DNA of 36,642 nt from Oscillospiraceae bacterium (GCA_017395935.1 JAFQNL010000032.1:1-36642), one strand, 5' to 3'. Shown: positions 15,047 through 23,249, numbered from the stretch's first letter. The notes: generated by a model not told the origin, from the sequence alone. A program made the numbers and translations.

Positions 15047-15174
15047 ACCTATCTCGCTTAGTGAAACCTTGGGGAAAAGGACGCTCCTTTTTTGACCGGT
15101 TTCCGGCGGACGGGTCATGTTAGCTTCTACGGCCTGAGCCGATTGAGCACATACATTAATAGGAGGAACGAACC
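15047..15174 (+). promoter_or_regulatory. structured 5' leader of bmpA, class unknown
   Basis: A leader of about 128 nt. AAAAGGA (15075-15081) can pair with TCCTTTT (15085-15091), followed by TTT like a weak terminator. GACC...GGTC with an inner CCGG/CCGG follows. No purine, guanidine-I or PreQ1 riboswitch signature is evident. AGGAGG precedes the ATG. Confidence 0.35.
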
Positions 15175-16473
15175 ATGAAGAAACTGCTCGCAATGCTGCT
15201 GGCACTGGTCATGTGCCTGTCCCTGGTCGCTTGCGGCGCCGCTGAAGAGCCCGCCGAAGAGCCCGCTGAAGAGCCTGCTGCTGAGGAGCCCGCTGAGGAG
15301 CCCGCTGAGGAGCCTGCTGAGGAAACCGCTGCTGAGCTGAAGATCGGCCTGATCTGCGTTCACGACGAGAACTCCGGCTACGACGTGGCCCACATCGACG
15401 GTCTGAAGGGCGCTTGCGCTGAGCTGGGCATTGACCTGTCCGCTGTCACCTTCAAGTACAACATCCCCGAAGACGAAACCTGCTATGACACCGCTGTTGA
15501 CCTGGCTGAAGACGGCTGCAACCTGATCTTCTCCGACTCCTATGGCCATCAGACCTACATGCAGCAGGCTGCTGCCGAGTATCCTGAGATCACCTTCGTT
15601 GCCGCTACCGGCGATCTGGCTGCTCCCTCCGGCCTGACCAACCTGAAGAACATCTTCCCCTACACCTATGAGTCCCGCTATGTTTCCGGTGTTGTTGCCG
15701 GCATGAAGCTGAAGGAGCTCATGGACGCCGGCACTGTTACCGATCCCTATGTGGGCTATGTTGGCGCCTTCCCCTATGCCGAGGTCGTCTCCGGCTACAC
15801 CGCTTTCTTCCTGGGCATCCAGTCCATCGTTCCTGAGGCTCACATGGACGTTCAGTACACCAACTCCTGGTATGACCCCGTCGCTGAGGGCGAGGCTGCC
15901 AACGCTCTGATGAGCAAGGGCTGCGTCATCATCGGTCAGCACGCTGACTCCACCGGCGCTCCCTCCGCTGTCCAGGCCGCTCTGGACGCCGGCAACGTTG
16001 CCTACTCCGTCGGCTACAACATCGACATGCTGGCTGTTGCCCCCACTGCCGCTCTGACCTCCGCTCAGAACAACTGGTCCGTCCTGTATGCCGCCACCAT
16101 CAAGGCTTTCCAGGAAGGCAATGTTCCCACCGACTACTCCGCCGGTTCCGCTAACAATGCCGTTATGATCTCCGATCTGGGCCCCAGCTGCGCCGAGGGC
16201 ACCAAGGAAGCTGTTGACGCTGCCTGGGCTGGCATCGCTGACGGTAGCCTGAAGGTCTTCGATACCTCCAAGTTCACCTGCGCTGAGTCCGCTGACGGTT
16301 CCTACACTGTCGACGCTGACGGCCATGTCACTTCCGCTTTCGGTCTGGACACCAACGGTGACTGGGTCAACGACGCCGGCGAGGCTGTTGTTGACGGTGC
16401 TTTCGTTGAGTCCACCCTGCGCTCTGCTCCTTACTTCGCTCTGCGCATCAATGGCATCACCGAGCTGAACTGA
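15175..16473 (+). CDS. bmpA: BMP-family nucleoside ABC transporter, substrate-binding lipoprotein
   Basis: A 432-residue lipoprotein. The signal peptide MKKLLAMLLALVMCLSLVAC ends in lipobox LVAC (Cys20). A Glu/Pro/Ala linker made of repeated EEPA units (residues about 24-53) holds the protein off the membrane. The rest is a BMP/PnrA-like periplasmic-binding fold starting KIGLICVHDENSGYD, the family that binds purine nucleosides in Firmicutes and spirochaetes. AATAGGAGG gives a strong ribosome site. Codon choice is strongly biased (GCT, GTT, TCC), suggesting high expression. An ATPase and two permeases follow, completing an importer. Nucleoside substrate is by family; uridine or purine nucleosides cannot be told apart here. 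Confidence 0.9.
   Translation: MKKLLAMLLALVMCLSLVACGAAEEPAEEPAEEPAAEEPAEEPAEEPAEETAAELKIGLICVHDENSGYDVAHIDGLKGACAELGIDLSAVTFKYNIPEDETCYDTAVDLAEDGCNLIFSDSYGHQTYMQQAAAEYPEITFVAATGDLAAPSGLTNLKNIFPYTYESRYVSGVVAGMKLKELMDAGTVTDPYVGYVGAFPYAEVVSGYTAFFLGIQSIVPEAHMDVQYTNSWYDPVAEGEAANALMSKGCVIIGQHADSTGAPSAVQAALDAGNVAYSVGYNIDMLAVAPTAALTSAQNNWSVLYAATIKAFQEGNVPTDYSAGSANNAVMISDLGPSCAEGTKEAVDAAWAGIADGSLKVFDTSKFTCAESADGSYTVDADGHVTSAFGLDTNGDWVNDAGEAVVDGAFVESTLRSAPYFALRINGITELN
15244..15332 (+). repeat. in-frame 12-nt repeat coding an EEPA linker
   Basis: Near-exact copies of a 12-nt unit (GAGGAGCCCGCT and synonyms) encode about seven EEPA-like units immediately after the lipid-anchor cysteine of BmpA. Such tracts may change length by slippage without losing frame. 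Confidence 0.8.
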
Positions 16474-16500
16474 TTCGCCTCTAAACAGTAACCCCATCGG

Positions 16501-16526
16501 GAGGGGCTGCCCTCGGGCAGCCCCTC
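16501..16526 (+). other. intercistronic hairpin bmpA-nupO
   Basis: A 12-bp perfect stem (16501-16512 with 16515-16526) with a 2-nt apex and no T run. It lies in the 174-nt gap between the binding-protein and ATPase genes, where such hairpins commonly attenuate or stabilise the upstream message so the binding protein is in excess. Confidence 0.65.
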
Positions 16527-16647
16527 TTCAAGGTTTTCTCCAGCGAGAGCAAACCCTATCCTCCGGCCGAATGCCACCGGAGCCTTTTTCCCTTTTCTTT
16601 CCCTCCGGTGGTTACGGAGCCTGACAAATAAAGAAAGGAAGATCCAT

Positions 16648-18195
16648 TTGGAACTGACCAGCGCCATTGAGTTACGGGGCATCACCAAACGCTTCGGCAA
16701 AAAGGTGATTGCCAACGACCATATCAGTATGGAGATCCGTCGGGGCGAGATCCTGTCCCTGCTGGGTGAAAACGGCAGCGGCAAGACCACGCTGATGAAT
16801 ATGCTCTCCGGCATTTACTATCCCGATGAGGGCGAGATTCTGGTGAACGGCAATCCTGTCACCATTGCCTCCCCCAAAGACGCCTTCGCCTGTGGTATCG
16901 GCATGATCCACCAGCATTTTAAGCTGGTCGATGTCTTTACCGCCGCGGAAAATATTGTTCTCGGTCTGGAGACCGAGGGCAAGCTGGATCTGAAGGCAGC
17001 TGCCGCTAAGATCCGCGAGATCAGCGACAAGTACGGCTTTGTCATTGATCCCAATAAGAAAGTCTATGATATGTCTGTCTCTGAAAAGCAGACGGTAGAG
17101 ATCGTCAAGGTCCTCTACCGTGGCGCAGACATTTTGATCCTGGATGAGCCCACCGCCGTTCTGACCCCTCAGGAGACCGACCGCCTGTTCGACGTGATGC
17201 GTAATATGAAGGCTGACGGCAAGGCGATGGTCATTATCACCCATAAGCTCCACGAGGTTATGGACGTCTCCGACCGGGTTGCCGTTCTGCGCAAGGGCAA
17301 GTATATCGGTGACGTGGCCACCTGTGATACCGATCCCCAGAAGCTCACCGACATGATGGTGGGCCGGGCTACCACCCTGAATATCGACCGTCCTGAGCCG
17401 AAGAATACCGTCCCCCGTCTGGAGGTCAAAGATCTGACCATTTACGACGCGCTGGGGGTCAAGCGGCTGGACAGCGTCAGCTTTACCGCCATGGGCGGCG
17501 AGATCCTGGGCATCGCCGGTATCGCCGGCTCCGGCCAGAAGGAACTGCTGGAGGCGGTAGCCGGTCTGCAGACGGCAGAAAAGGGCGCCTCCATCCTTTA
17601 TCGTGCCATGGGCCAGGAAGATAACGCCGTTGAGCTGGTGGGCAAGGACCCCCTGCAGATCAAGCGCGCCGGTGTGGCGCTTGCCTTCGTCCCCGAGGAT
17701 CGTCTGGGCATGGGCCTGGTCGGCACGCTGGGTATGACTGGCAATATGCTCCTGCGCTCCTATCGGAAGGGCCACGGCTTCTTCACCAACCGGAAGGAGC
17801 CCGAGCAGCTGGCCAAGACGGTGAAGGAGGAGCTGGAAGTGGTAACGCCCAGCGTCAACTTCCCTGTCCGCCGTCTCTCCGGCGGCAATGTCCAGAAGGT
17901 GCTGGTGGGCCGTGAAATCGCTCAGGATCCCTCTGTTCTGATGACCGCCTACGCGGTTCGCGGACTGGATATCAATACCTCCTATACCATCTATAATCTG
18001 CTCACCGAGCAGAAGATGAAGGGCGTTGCTGTGGTCTATGTAGGCGAGGACCTGGACGTTCTGCTGGAGCTCTGCGACCGGATTCTGGTCCTCTGCGGAG
18101 GTCAGGTCAGCGGTATCGTGGATGCCCGGACCACCACCAAGGAAGAGGTGGGTCTGCTTATGACCAAGTTTAAGAAGGAGGGTGCTGAGGAATGA
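16648..18195 (+). CDS. nupO: nucleoside ABC transporter ATPase (two fused ABC domains)
   Basis: A 515-residue protein with two ABC domains in tandem, the NupO/YufO arrangement. The N-terminal domain is complete: Walker A LGENGSGKTT (about 38-47), signature SVSEKQ, Walker B ILILDEPTAVL. The C-terminal domain is partly degenerate as usual in this family: GIAGSGQKE in place of Walker A, a good signature LSGGNVQK, and AYAVRGLD where a Walker B acid would be. The start is TTG at 16648, with AAAGGAAG about 7 nt upstream; no closer ATG exists. Its end overlaps the first permease by 4 nt (ATGA), so translation is coupled. Confidence 0.9.
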   Translation: MELTSAIELRGITKRFGKKVIANDHISMEIRRGEILSLLGENGSGKTTLMNMLSGIYYPDEGEILVNGNPVTIASPKDAFACGIGMIHQHFKLVDVFTAAENIVLGLETEGKLDLKAAAAKIREISDKYGFVIDPNKKVYDMSVSEKQTVEIVKVLYRGADILILDEPTAVLTPQETDRLFDVMRNMKADGKAMVIITHKLHEVMDVSDRVAVLRKGKYIGDVATCDTDPQKLTDMMVGRATTLNIDRPEPKNTVPRLEVKDLTIYDALGVKRLDSVSFTAMGGEILGIAGIAGSGQKELLEAVAGLQTAEKGASILYRAMGQEDNAVELVGKDPLQIKRAGVALAFVPEDRLGMGLVGTLGMTGNMLLRSYRKGHGFFTNRKEPEQLAKTVKEELEVVTPSVNFPVRRLSGGNVQKVLVGREIAQDPSVLMTAYAVRGLDINTSYTIYNLLTEQKMKGVAVVYVGEDLDVLLELCDRILVLCGGQVSGIVDARTTTKEEVGLLMTKFKKEGAEE

Positions 18196-19286
18196 AACTG
18201 AGCAAAGAACCGCTGCTGCGTATCGCCAAGCGGGACGAGATCGCCCGTCCCAAGGCTTACGCCATTCGTATCGCCGCCGTCCTCCTTTCTCTGATCGTCA
18301 GCGGCCTGTTCATCTTCGCTGTCACCAAGCTCAACCCCATCGCCGTCTACGAGGCGATGTTCGACGGCGCTTTCGGCTCTGAGCGTCGGATCTGGGTTAC
18401 CATTCGCGACGCCATGATGCTGCTGTGTATCGGTGTCGGTCTGGCTCCTGCGTTCAAGATGCGCTTCTGGAACGTTGGCGCCGAGGGCCAGATCCTCATG
18501 GGCGGTATTGCTACCGCCGGTCTTATGCGGATGCTGGGCACCAGCATTCCCACCCCTACTCTGCTGTGCATTATGGCAGTGGTCAGTCTGGTGGCCGGCG
18601 CCCTGTGGGGCATCGTTCCCGCCGCTTTTAAGGCTTACTGGAACACCAACGAGACCCTGTTCACTCTGATGATGAACTATGTGGCCATTCAGCTTACCAG
18701 TTACTGCGTGGCGCTCTGGGAGAATCCCAAGGGCTCCAACACCGTAGGCGTGATCAATCAGGCCACTCAGGCCGGCTGGTTCCCCAAGATTGCCGACCAG
18801 AGCTATCTGCTCAATGTGATCATTGTCATGACGCTGGCTGTGGGCATGTTCATCTATCTGAAGTATTCCAAGCAGGGCTATGAGATCACCGTGGTAGGCG
18901 ACTCTGAGAACACCGCCCGCTATGCCGGTATCAGCGTCAAGAAGGTCACCATCCGCACCATGGCCATCTCCGGTGCCATCTGCGGTCTGGCCGGCTTCGT
19001 GGCCGTGGCCGGTGCCAGCCATACCATTTCCACCTCCACCGCCGGCGGCCGTGGCTTTACCGCGATTATTGTTGCCTGGCTGGCCAAGTTCAATACCTTC
19101 GTCATGGTCCTCATCTCCTTCCTGCTGGTCTTCCTGGAGAAGGGTGCCATTCAGATCGCTTCCCAGTTCAACCTGAACGACTTTGCCGCCGACGTCATTA
19201 CCGGCATTATCCTCTTCTTTATTCTGGGCAGTGAGTTCTTTATCAACTACCGTCTCATCCTGCGTGGAAAGGAGGCCGGCAAATGA
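18192..19286 (+). CDS. nupP: nucleoside ABC transporter permease 1
   Basis: A 364-residue membrane protein of the BPD-transp-2 (LivH/RbsC-like) family, with about 8-10 hydrophobic helices. Typical blocks are FKMRFWNVGAEGQILMG, NETLFTLMMNYVA and GDSENTARYAGI, which are characteristic of NupP/YufP-type permeases. It overlaps the ATPase gene and the next permease by 4 nt each (ATGA). Together with NupQ it forms the membrane channel of the BMP-type nucleoside importer. Confidence 0.9.
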   Translation: MKLSKEPLLRIAKRDEIARPKAYAIRIAAVLLSLIVSGLFIFAVTKLNPIAVYEAMFDGAFGSERRIWVTIRDAMMLLCIGVGLAPAFKMRFWNVGAEGQILMGGIATAGLMRMLGTSIPTPTLLCIMAVVSLVAGALWGIVPAAFKAYWNTNETLFTLMMNYVAIQLTSYCVALWENPKGSNTVGVINQATQAGWFPKIADQSYLLNVIIVMTLAVGMFIYLKYSKQGYEITVVGDSENTARYAGISVKKVTIRTMAISGAICGLAGFVAVAGASHTISTSTAGGRGFTAIIVAWLAKFNTFVMVLISFLLVFLEKGAIQIASQFNLNDFAADVITGIILFFILGSEFFINYRLILRGKEAGK

Positions 19287-20284
19287 ACGTTTCTCAGATT
19301 GTACAGCTGCTGCAGTCGGCAGTCGTCTTCGGCACCGTCATCATGTTCGGCGCTATGGGCGAGATCCTTACCGAGAAGTCCGGCAACCTGAATCTGGGTG
19401 TCCCCGGTATCATGTATCTGGGCGGCTTCGCCGGTCTGGCAGCCTCCTTCTTCTACGAGTTTGGCAACCCTGATCCCAATCCTGTGGTCTGCCTGATCAT
19501 CTCCTTCGTGGCCGCCTTCCTGGCTGCCGCTCTGGGCGGACTGATCTACAGCTTCCTGACCATCACGCTGCGGGCCAATCAGAACGTCACCGGTCTTACT
19601 CTGACCATTTTTGGCGGCGGTCTGGCCAACTTCTTTGGCGGCAGCCTGAATACCATGGCCGGCGGCGTGGGCCAGATCTCTGTGGCCGTCTCCAGCGCTA
19701 CCTACCGGACCACCATTCCCGGTCTTGCCAGCCTGACGATCGACGACTTCCCCATCGGAAGCCTGCTCTTCGGCTATGGCTTCATGGTATTTCTGGCCAT
19801 CATCACTGCCGTGGCCATGCACTTCTTCCTCAACCGGACCCGTGCCGGCCTGAACCTGCGCTCTGTGGGCGAAAACCCCGCCACCGCCGACGCTGCCGGT
19901 ATCAATGTTACCCGCTACAAGTATCTGGCCACCTGTGTAGGTGCCGGTATCTCCGGCATGGGCGGCCTGTACTACACCATGGACTACATCAAGGGCACCT
20001 GGGCCAATGACGGCACCATTGAGGCCCTTGGCTGGCTGGCTGTGGCTCTGGTTATCTTTGCCACCTGGCGGCCTCTGAACGCCATCTGGGGCTCTTATCT
20101 CTTCGGCCTGCTCTACTGGATGTATCTCTATATCCCCGGCCTGAACCGGAGCACCATGGAGCTGTTCAAGATGCTGCCCTATGTGGTCACGATTATCGTT
20201 CTTATCACCACCTCCCTGCGCAAGAAGAGAGAGGACCAGCCCCCTGCGGCGCTGGGTATTCCCTACTTCCGTGAGGAGCGCTGA
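19283..20284 (+). CDS. nupQ: nucleoside ABC transporter permease 2
   Basis: A 333-residue permease of the same family as its neighbour. It opens with VVFGTVIMFGAMGEILTEKSGNLNLG... (conserved GEILTEKSGNLNLGVPG block) and contains TLRANQNVTGLTLTIFG and LRSVGENPATADAAGI, all typical of NupQ/YufQ. About eight to ten membrane helices. It is translationally coupled to nupP and is the last gene of the transporter operon; an intrinsic terminator follows immediately. Confidence 0.9.
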   Translation: MNVSQIVQLLQSAVVFGTVIMFGAMGEILTEKSGNLNLGVPGIMYLGGFAGLAASFFYEFGNPDPNPVVCLIISFVAAFLAAALGGLIYSFLTITLRANQNVTGLTLTIFGGGLANFFGGSLNTMAGGVGQISVAVSSATYRTTIPGLASLTIDDFPIGSLLFGYGFMVFLAIITAVAMHFFLNRTRAGLNLRSVGENPATADAAGINVTRYKYLATCVGAGISGMGGLYYTMDYIKGTWANDGTIEALGWLAVALVIFATWRPLNAIWGSYLFGLLYWMYLYIPGLNRSTMELFKMLPYVVTIIVLITTSLRKKREDQPPAALGIPYFREER

Positions 20285-20296
20285 TCTTACCCTCAA

Positions 20297-20328
20297 AGCC
20301 CCGGCCAACAGGCCGGGGCTTGTTTTTA
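20297..20328 (+). terminator. nup operon terminator
   Basis: A 10-bp GC-rich stem (20297-20306 with 20311-20320, loop AACA) followed by TGTTTTTA. Confidence 0.88.
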
Positions 20329-20348
20329 GGTCGAAAAGAGTGTAAACT
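20320..20348 (+). promoter_or_regulatory. promoter of DUF6106-like copy 2
   Basis: TTGTTT (20320-20325), 17 nt, TAAACT (20343-20348). The -35 overlaps the T run of the preceding terminator. Confidence 0.5.
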
Positions 20349-20375
20349 AAGAAAAACGAATGAGGAGGCCAGACC

Positions 20376-20927
20376 ATGTTCACCGAAAACAATAACTACT
20401 GCGAAGTCCTTATCTCCCCACCCCCCGTTAAAAATGTCAAGCTCATGGGTACGCTGTATGTCGTGGTGGCCGTGATCTGCGCCGTTGTGGGCCTGCTGAT
20501 CAACCCGCTGTATCTGATTTTGACGGTGGTCTGCGGTTTCTTGGGCCGGAAGGTGCTTGGACAGGCCAATACTGAGTATGAGTATCAGTTCTGGGGCCGC
20601 CAGCTGGACGTAGAGGCTGTTCAGGGCGGGGAAACCCGAAAGCCGATCGGAACCTTTATGATGGACAATGTCCAGCTCATGGCGCAGGAGGACAGCCCGC
20701 TGGTGGCTGATTTCCGCCGGATCCATGGGGACAAAGCTAAAAAGCTGGATCTCACCGACCGGGATCCCTACGGTGCTCCGGTCTACGTCATGTTCATTCA
20801 GGAAGAGGAGCTCTTTGAGGTCCGGCTCCAGCCCAGCCGGGAGATGCTCCGGAAGATGTGGCAGGTGGCCTATCGTACGGTCCATATTCCTCAGGAGCTT
20901 AAACGTGGCGATGGTATGGATTTTTGA
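20376..20927 (+). CDS. small two-helix membrane protein (DUF6106-like), copy 2
   Basis: A 183-residue protein related to the product at 7565-8080. It starts MFTENNNYCEVLISPPP, has two membrane segments (about residues 24-58), then NTEYEYQFWGRQLDVEAV, PIGTFMMDNVQLMA and a C-terminal REMLRKMWQVAY, each matching a block in copy 1. Function is unknown. GAGGAGG lies about 8 nt before the ATG. It stands alone with its own weak promoter, whereas copy 1 is attached to the thioredoxin operon. The paralogues are quite diverged, so duplication is not recent. Confidence 0.78.
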   Translation: MFTENNNYCEVLISPPPVKNVKLMGTLYVVVAVICAVVGLLINPLYLILTVVCGFLGRKVLGQANTEYEYQFWGRQLDVEAVQGGETRKPIGTFMMDNVQLMAQEDSPLVADFRRIHGDKAKKLDLTDRDPYGAPVYVMFIQEEELFEVRLQPSREMLRKMWQVAYRTVHIPQELKRGDGMDF

Positions 20928-20988
20928 AGAGAATTCATAAATCGTTCATGGATCGTTCTTTGTTTTTTCAAGAAACGGAGAGATTTCC

Positions 20989-20997
20989 TGCTATAAT
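20989..20997 (+). promoter_or_regulatory. extended -10 promoter of sRNA-B
   Basis: TGCTATAAT forms a strong extended -10 (TATAAT 20992-20997). No clear -35 is seen. The 17-nt shared box begins 2 nt after it. Confidence 0.6.
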
Positions 20998-20999
20998 AA

Positions 21000-21087
21000 C
21001 TATTGTCAGGAAACAAATGTGTGAATTCTCTCTTTTCTCTCTCTTTCATTTGCCCCCGAAGGCTTCAGGAACCTTCGGGGGTTTTTC
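21000..21087 (+). ncRNA. sRNA-B: candidate small RNA sharing 5' box with sRNA-A
   Basis: An 85-nt non-coding unit: extended -10, then CTATTGTCAGGAAACAA (21000-21016, identical to 3207-3223), a C/U-only tract (about 21026-21047), and a 10-bp terminator (21053-21062 with 21072-21081, then TTTTT). The terminator loop repeats CAGGAA. Outside the box and the C/U tract the sequence differs from sRNA-A, including the terminator stem, so the shared parts look selected. It lies between the DUF6106-like gene and tRNA-Leu. Role unknown: C/U-rich anti-ribosome-site RNA or GGA-loop protein decoy are possible. Confidence 0.55.
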
Positions 21088-21138
21088 CTGCCCGCAGGAG
21101 GGAGGGTGAATAAAAAAGAAAAAAGTTGAAATTGCCCC

Positions 21139-21167
21139 TTGACATTTCTCGGTCGAGGTGATATATT
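21139..21167 (+). promoter_or_regulatory. tRNA-Leu promoter
   Basis: Consensus TTGACA (21139-21144), 17 nt, TATATT (21162-21167) with TGA before the -10. Confidence 0.85.
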
Positions 21168-21202
21168 ATTACCTGCGTCCGATACCAGTGCGATGCAGGT
21201 AT

Positions 21203-21286
21203 GCACGAGTGGTGGAATTGGTAGACTCGCCGGCTTCAGGTGCCGGTGCTCGCAAGGGCGTGCGGGTTCGACTCCCGCCTCGTGCA
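21203..21286 (+). tRNA. tRNA-Leu (anticodon CAG)
   Basis: An 84-nt cloverleaf with a long variable arm. Acceptor GCACGAG pairs with CTCGTGC (21279-21285), discriminator A. The anticodon arm CCGGC-TTCAGGT-GCCGG gives anticodon CAG (CTG codons). T-arm GCGGGTTCGACTCCCGC is standard. The 3' CCA is not encoded. It is a single-gene unit with its own promoter and terminator. Confidence 0.97.
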
Positions 21287-21291
21287 TCGAT

Positions 21292-21329
21292 AAGAGGTTT
21301 CAGCTTCGGTTGGAACCTCTTCTTTTTTT
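21292..21329 (+). terminator. tRNA-Leu terminator
   Basis: AAGAGGTT (21292-21299) pairs with AACCTCTT (21314-21321), then CTTTTTTT. Confidence 0.85.
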
Positions 21330-21430
21330 GTATGATTCCGCAAGAAACGAACAAGGCTCCCTTTCCAATGAAAATTTAGCGGCCGCCCCAATGGCGTATG
21401 GGCGTCTTACCGTCAGCAGATCATGAAAGT

Positions 21431-21458
21431 GCCGTTTTGCCAACGCAAAACGGCTTTT
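21431..21458 (+). terminator. orphan intrinsic terminator
   Basis: A 10-bp perfect stem (21431-21440 with 21445-21454, loop CAAC) followed by TTTT. No gene is recognised between the tRNA-Leu terminator and this one (21330-21430); that stretch has GCCC...GGGC near 21386-21405 but no clear promoter. It could back up the tRNA terminator or end an unrecognised short RNA. Confidence 0.55.
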
Positions 21459-21493
21459 CACACCCATAACAAGGCGCCAACCGGCGGATAAAG

Positions 21494-21527
21494 AAAAAGC
21501 CGGACTGGCCGCTTCGGGTCAGTCCGG
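21494..21527 (-). terminator. add operon terminator
   Basis: On the minus strand CCGGACTG (21520-21527) pairs with CAGTCCGG (21500-21507), with CTTTTTC after it. Confidence 0.8.
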
Positions 21528-21559
21528 TAGTTTGCTGCAGAGGGATTGGGCTGCTGATA

Positions 21560-22564
21560 TCAGACACCGAATTGTTCCAGCTCCCGGAGGTAGGCGTCCT
21601 TCAGCTCTTGAGGCGCAAAGGACATGAGACAGCCGTTTTTCAGCAGCTGGAGGATCTCCTCCCGGCTGGCTCCGCCCTCTTCCATAGCACGAAGATATTC
21701 CCGGTTCTGATCAGTCCGGCTGACAGTCCGGTTGTCTGTGTTCAGACTGACCCGGAGCCCGGCGGCCAGATAGTCCCTCATGGGATAGCTGGCCCAGCCG
21801 GAGGCGGCTTTGGTCTGGAAGTTGCTGGTGGGGCAGATCTCGATGCCGATCTCCTGCTTCCGGCAGAGCTTCATGAGCTCGGGATCTCCGGCCATGGCAA
21901 TTCCGTGGCCAATCCGGCAAGCGCCCAGTTCCAGAGCGGCATAGATGTTTTCCCGGCTGCCCGTCTCGCCGGCATGAATGGTGTAGGAAAGACCCAGCTC
22001 CTGTGCCCGGGAGAAGAAGGGGGCAAAGAGACGGTTGGGGAAGGCGTTCTCGTCTCCGGCCAGATCGGCGGCACAGACCAACTGAGGCCAGTGGCCGCTG
22101 GCGGCCTCCAGCATGGCCAGATTGTCGGTCATACTGTGATGGCGCATGGCGCAGACGATAAACCGGCAGCGGACGCCGGTCTCCCGCTCTCCCTGCTCCC
22201 GACCCCGCTCCAGAGCCTGAAAGACCTGATCGTAACTGAGACCCTCTTCCAGATGGAGGGTAGGAGCAAAGCGAATCTCAAGATAGCGGGTGTTTTCTGC
22301 CCGGGCGTCATGGAGCAGATCTACTACCGCCTGAGACAGACCCTCGGAGGTCTGGAGCCAACGCAGAGGCAAATCGAAGCAGCGAAGATACTCGGTCAGG
22401 CTGGGGCAGTCCTCCTCCACCGAAATCCACCGGTCAAAGTCGTCGGGAAGCGCTTTGCCGGCGGCGGCAAAGTAGTCCCGGATCCGCTGGGGATGGATAG
22501 AGCCGTCCAGATGACAGTGAAGATCCATTTTGGGCAGAGATTCAATCCAGTTCTTGTTCATCAT
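21560..22564 (-). CDS. add: adenosine deaminase family protein
   Basis: A 334-residue zinc hydrolase converting adenosine to inosine and ammonia. Metal and catalytic motifs: HCHLDGS (residues 16-22), HAGE (about 197-200), GHGI and SLNTDN. The last usually reads SLNTDDP in adenosine deaminases, so the final residue differs. Some relatives in this family deaminate adenine, and because mtnN makes adenine just upstream, an adenine substrate cannot be excluded. Its start lies inside the 3' end of mtnN (23-nt overlap), so it is translationally coupled as the last gene of the operon. The second Met codon (22561) is an equally possible start. Confidence 0.88.
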   Translation of the reverse strand: MMNKNWIESLPKMDLHCHLDGSIHPQRIRDYFAAAGKALPDDFDRWISVEEDCPSLTEYLRCFDLPLRWLQTSEGLSQAVVDLLHDARAENTRYLEIRFAPTLHLEEGLSYDQVFQALERGREQGERETGVRCRFIVCAMRHHSMTDNLAMLEAASGHWPQLVCAADLAGDENAFPNRLFAPFFSRAQELGLSYTIHAGETGSRENIYAALELGACRIGHGIAMAGDPELMKLCRKQEIGIEICPTSNFQTKAASGWASYPMRDYLAAGLRVSLNTDNRTVSRTDQNREYLRAMEEGGASREEILQLLKNGCLMSFAPQELKDAYLRELEQFGV

Positions 22565-23249
22565 TCAGTCTCTCCAGTACGGCAGCCGTGATGCTGATGG
22601 CGGACCTGGCCGTCTCGGCGGCAAAGTCGGCGAAGTTGTTGGGAACATTGCCGTCGGCGTCGTCAGAGATGGTTCGGATAACGGCAAAGGGGATCTGATT
22701 GACATAGCAGACATGGCCGATACTGCCGCCCTCCATCTCGCCGGCAATGGCGTCAAAGGTGGAGTGGATCCAGCGCTTGCGCTCTTCGGTGGCCAGAAAC
22801 TGGTCACCGGTGGCGATAGTGCCCAGCTTGTAGTTCATGCCCTTTTCCCCCACTACCTGAGCGACCAGATTGGAGAGGGTGCTGGAGGCGGGAAGATAGA
22901 CCTGATTGATACCGGAAAGCAGACCAACAGGATCGCCGAGAGGGGAGGTGTCCATATCATGCTGGACTACCTGCCGGGCAATGGCCACGTCGCCGATCCC
23001 AAGCTGGGGACAGAGAGTGCCGGCGACACCGGTATTGATAATAGCCCGGACGCCGAAGCGAAGAATCATGGTCTGGGCGCAGAGGGCGGCGAAGACCTTG
23101 CCCACGCCGCAGACAGCCAGTACCACCTCATGGCCGTGGAGACGGCCGGTGACAAAGTCGATGCCGCTGATCCGGGTGGCAGCAGCGTCTTTCAGCATTG
23201 CCTTCAGACCGTCGATCTCCACCTGCATGGCGCCGATGATTCCGATCAT
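22542..23249 (-). CDS. mtnN: 5'-methylthioadenosine/S-adenosylhomocysteine nucleosidase
   Basis: A 235-residue nucleosidase (MtnN/Pfs) that removes adenine from S-adenosylhomocysteine and 5'-methylthioadenosine. It begins MIGIIGAMQVEI and has INTGVAGTL, GIGDVAIA, the ATGDQFL block and the catalytic MEGGSIGHVC (usually MEGAAIGQV) with ISDDAD. Full length. The product S-ribosylhomocysteine is the substrate of LuxS, whose gene lies 6 nt upstream. GGAGTGATCTCTC supplies a ribosome site. Confidence 0.95.
   Translation of the reverse strand: MIGIIGAMQVEIDGLKAMLKDAAATRISGIDFVTGRLHGHEVVLAVCGVGKVFAALCAQTMILRFGVRAIINTGVAGTLCPQLGIGDVAIARQVVQHDMDTSPLGDPVGLLSGINQVYLPASSTLSNLVAQVVGEKGMNYKLGTIATGDQFLATEERKRWIHSTFDAIAGEMEGGSIGHVCYVNQIPFAVIRTISDDADGNVPNNFADFAAETARSAISITAAVLERLNDEQELD

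Noticed and set aside
15047-15174. Purine or guanidine-I riboswitch before bmpA
   Set aside because: Conserved cores of those classes could not be aligned; only generic hairpins are visible.
16648-18195. Inactivating damage in the second ABC domain of NupO
   Set aside because: Loss of Walker residues in the C-terminal domain is normal for sugar/nucleoside-type fused ATPases and does not mean a pseudogene.
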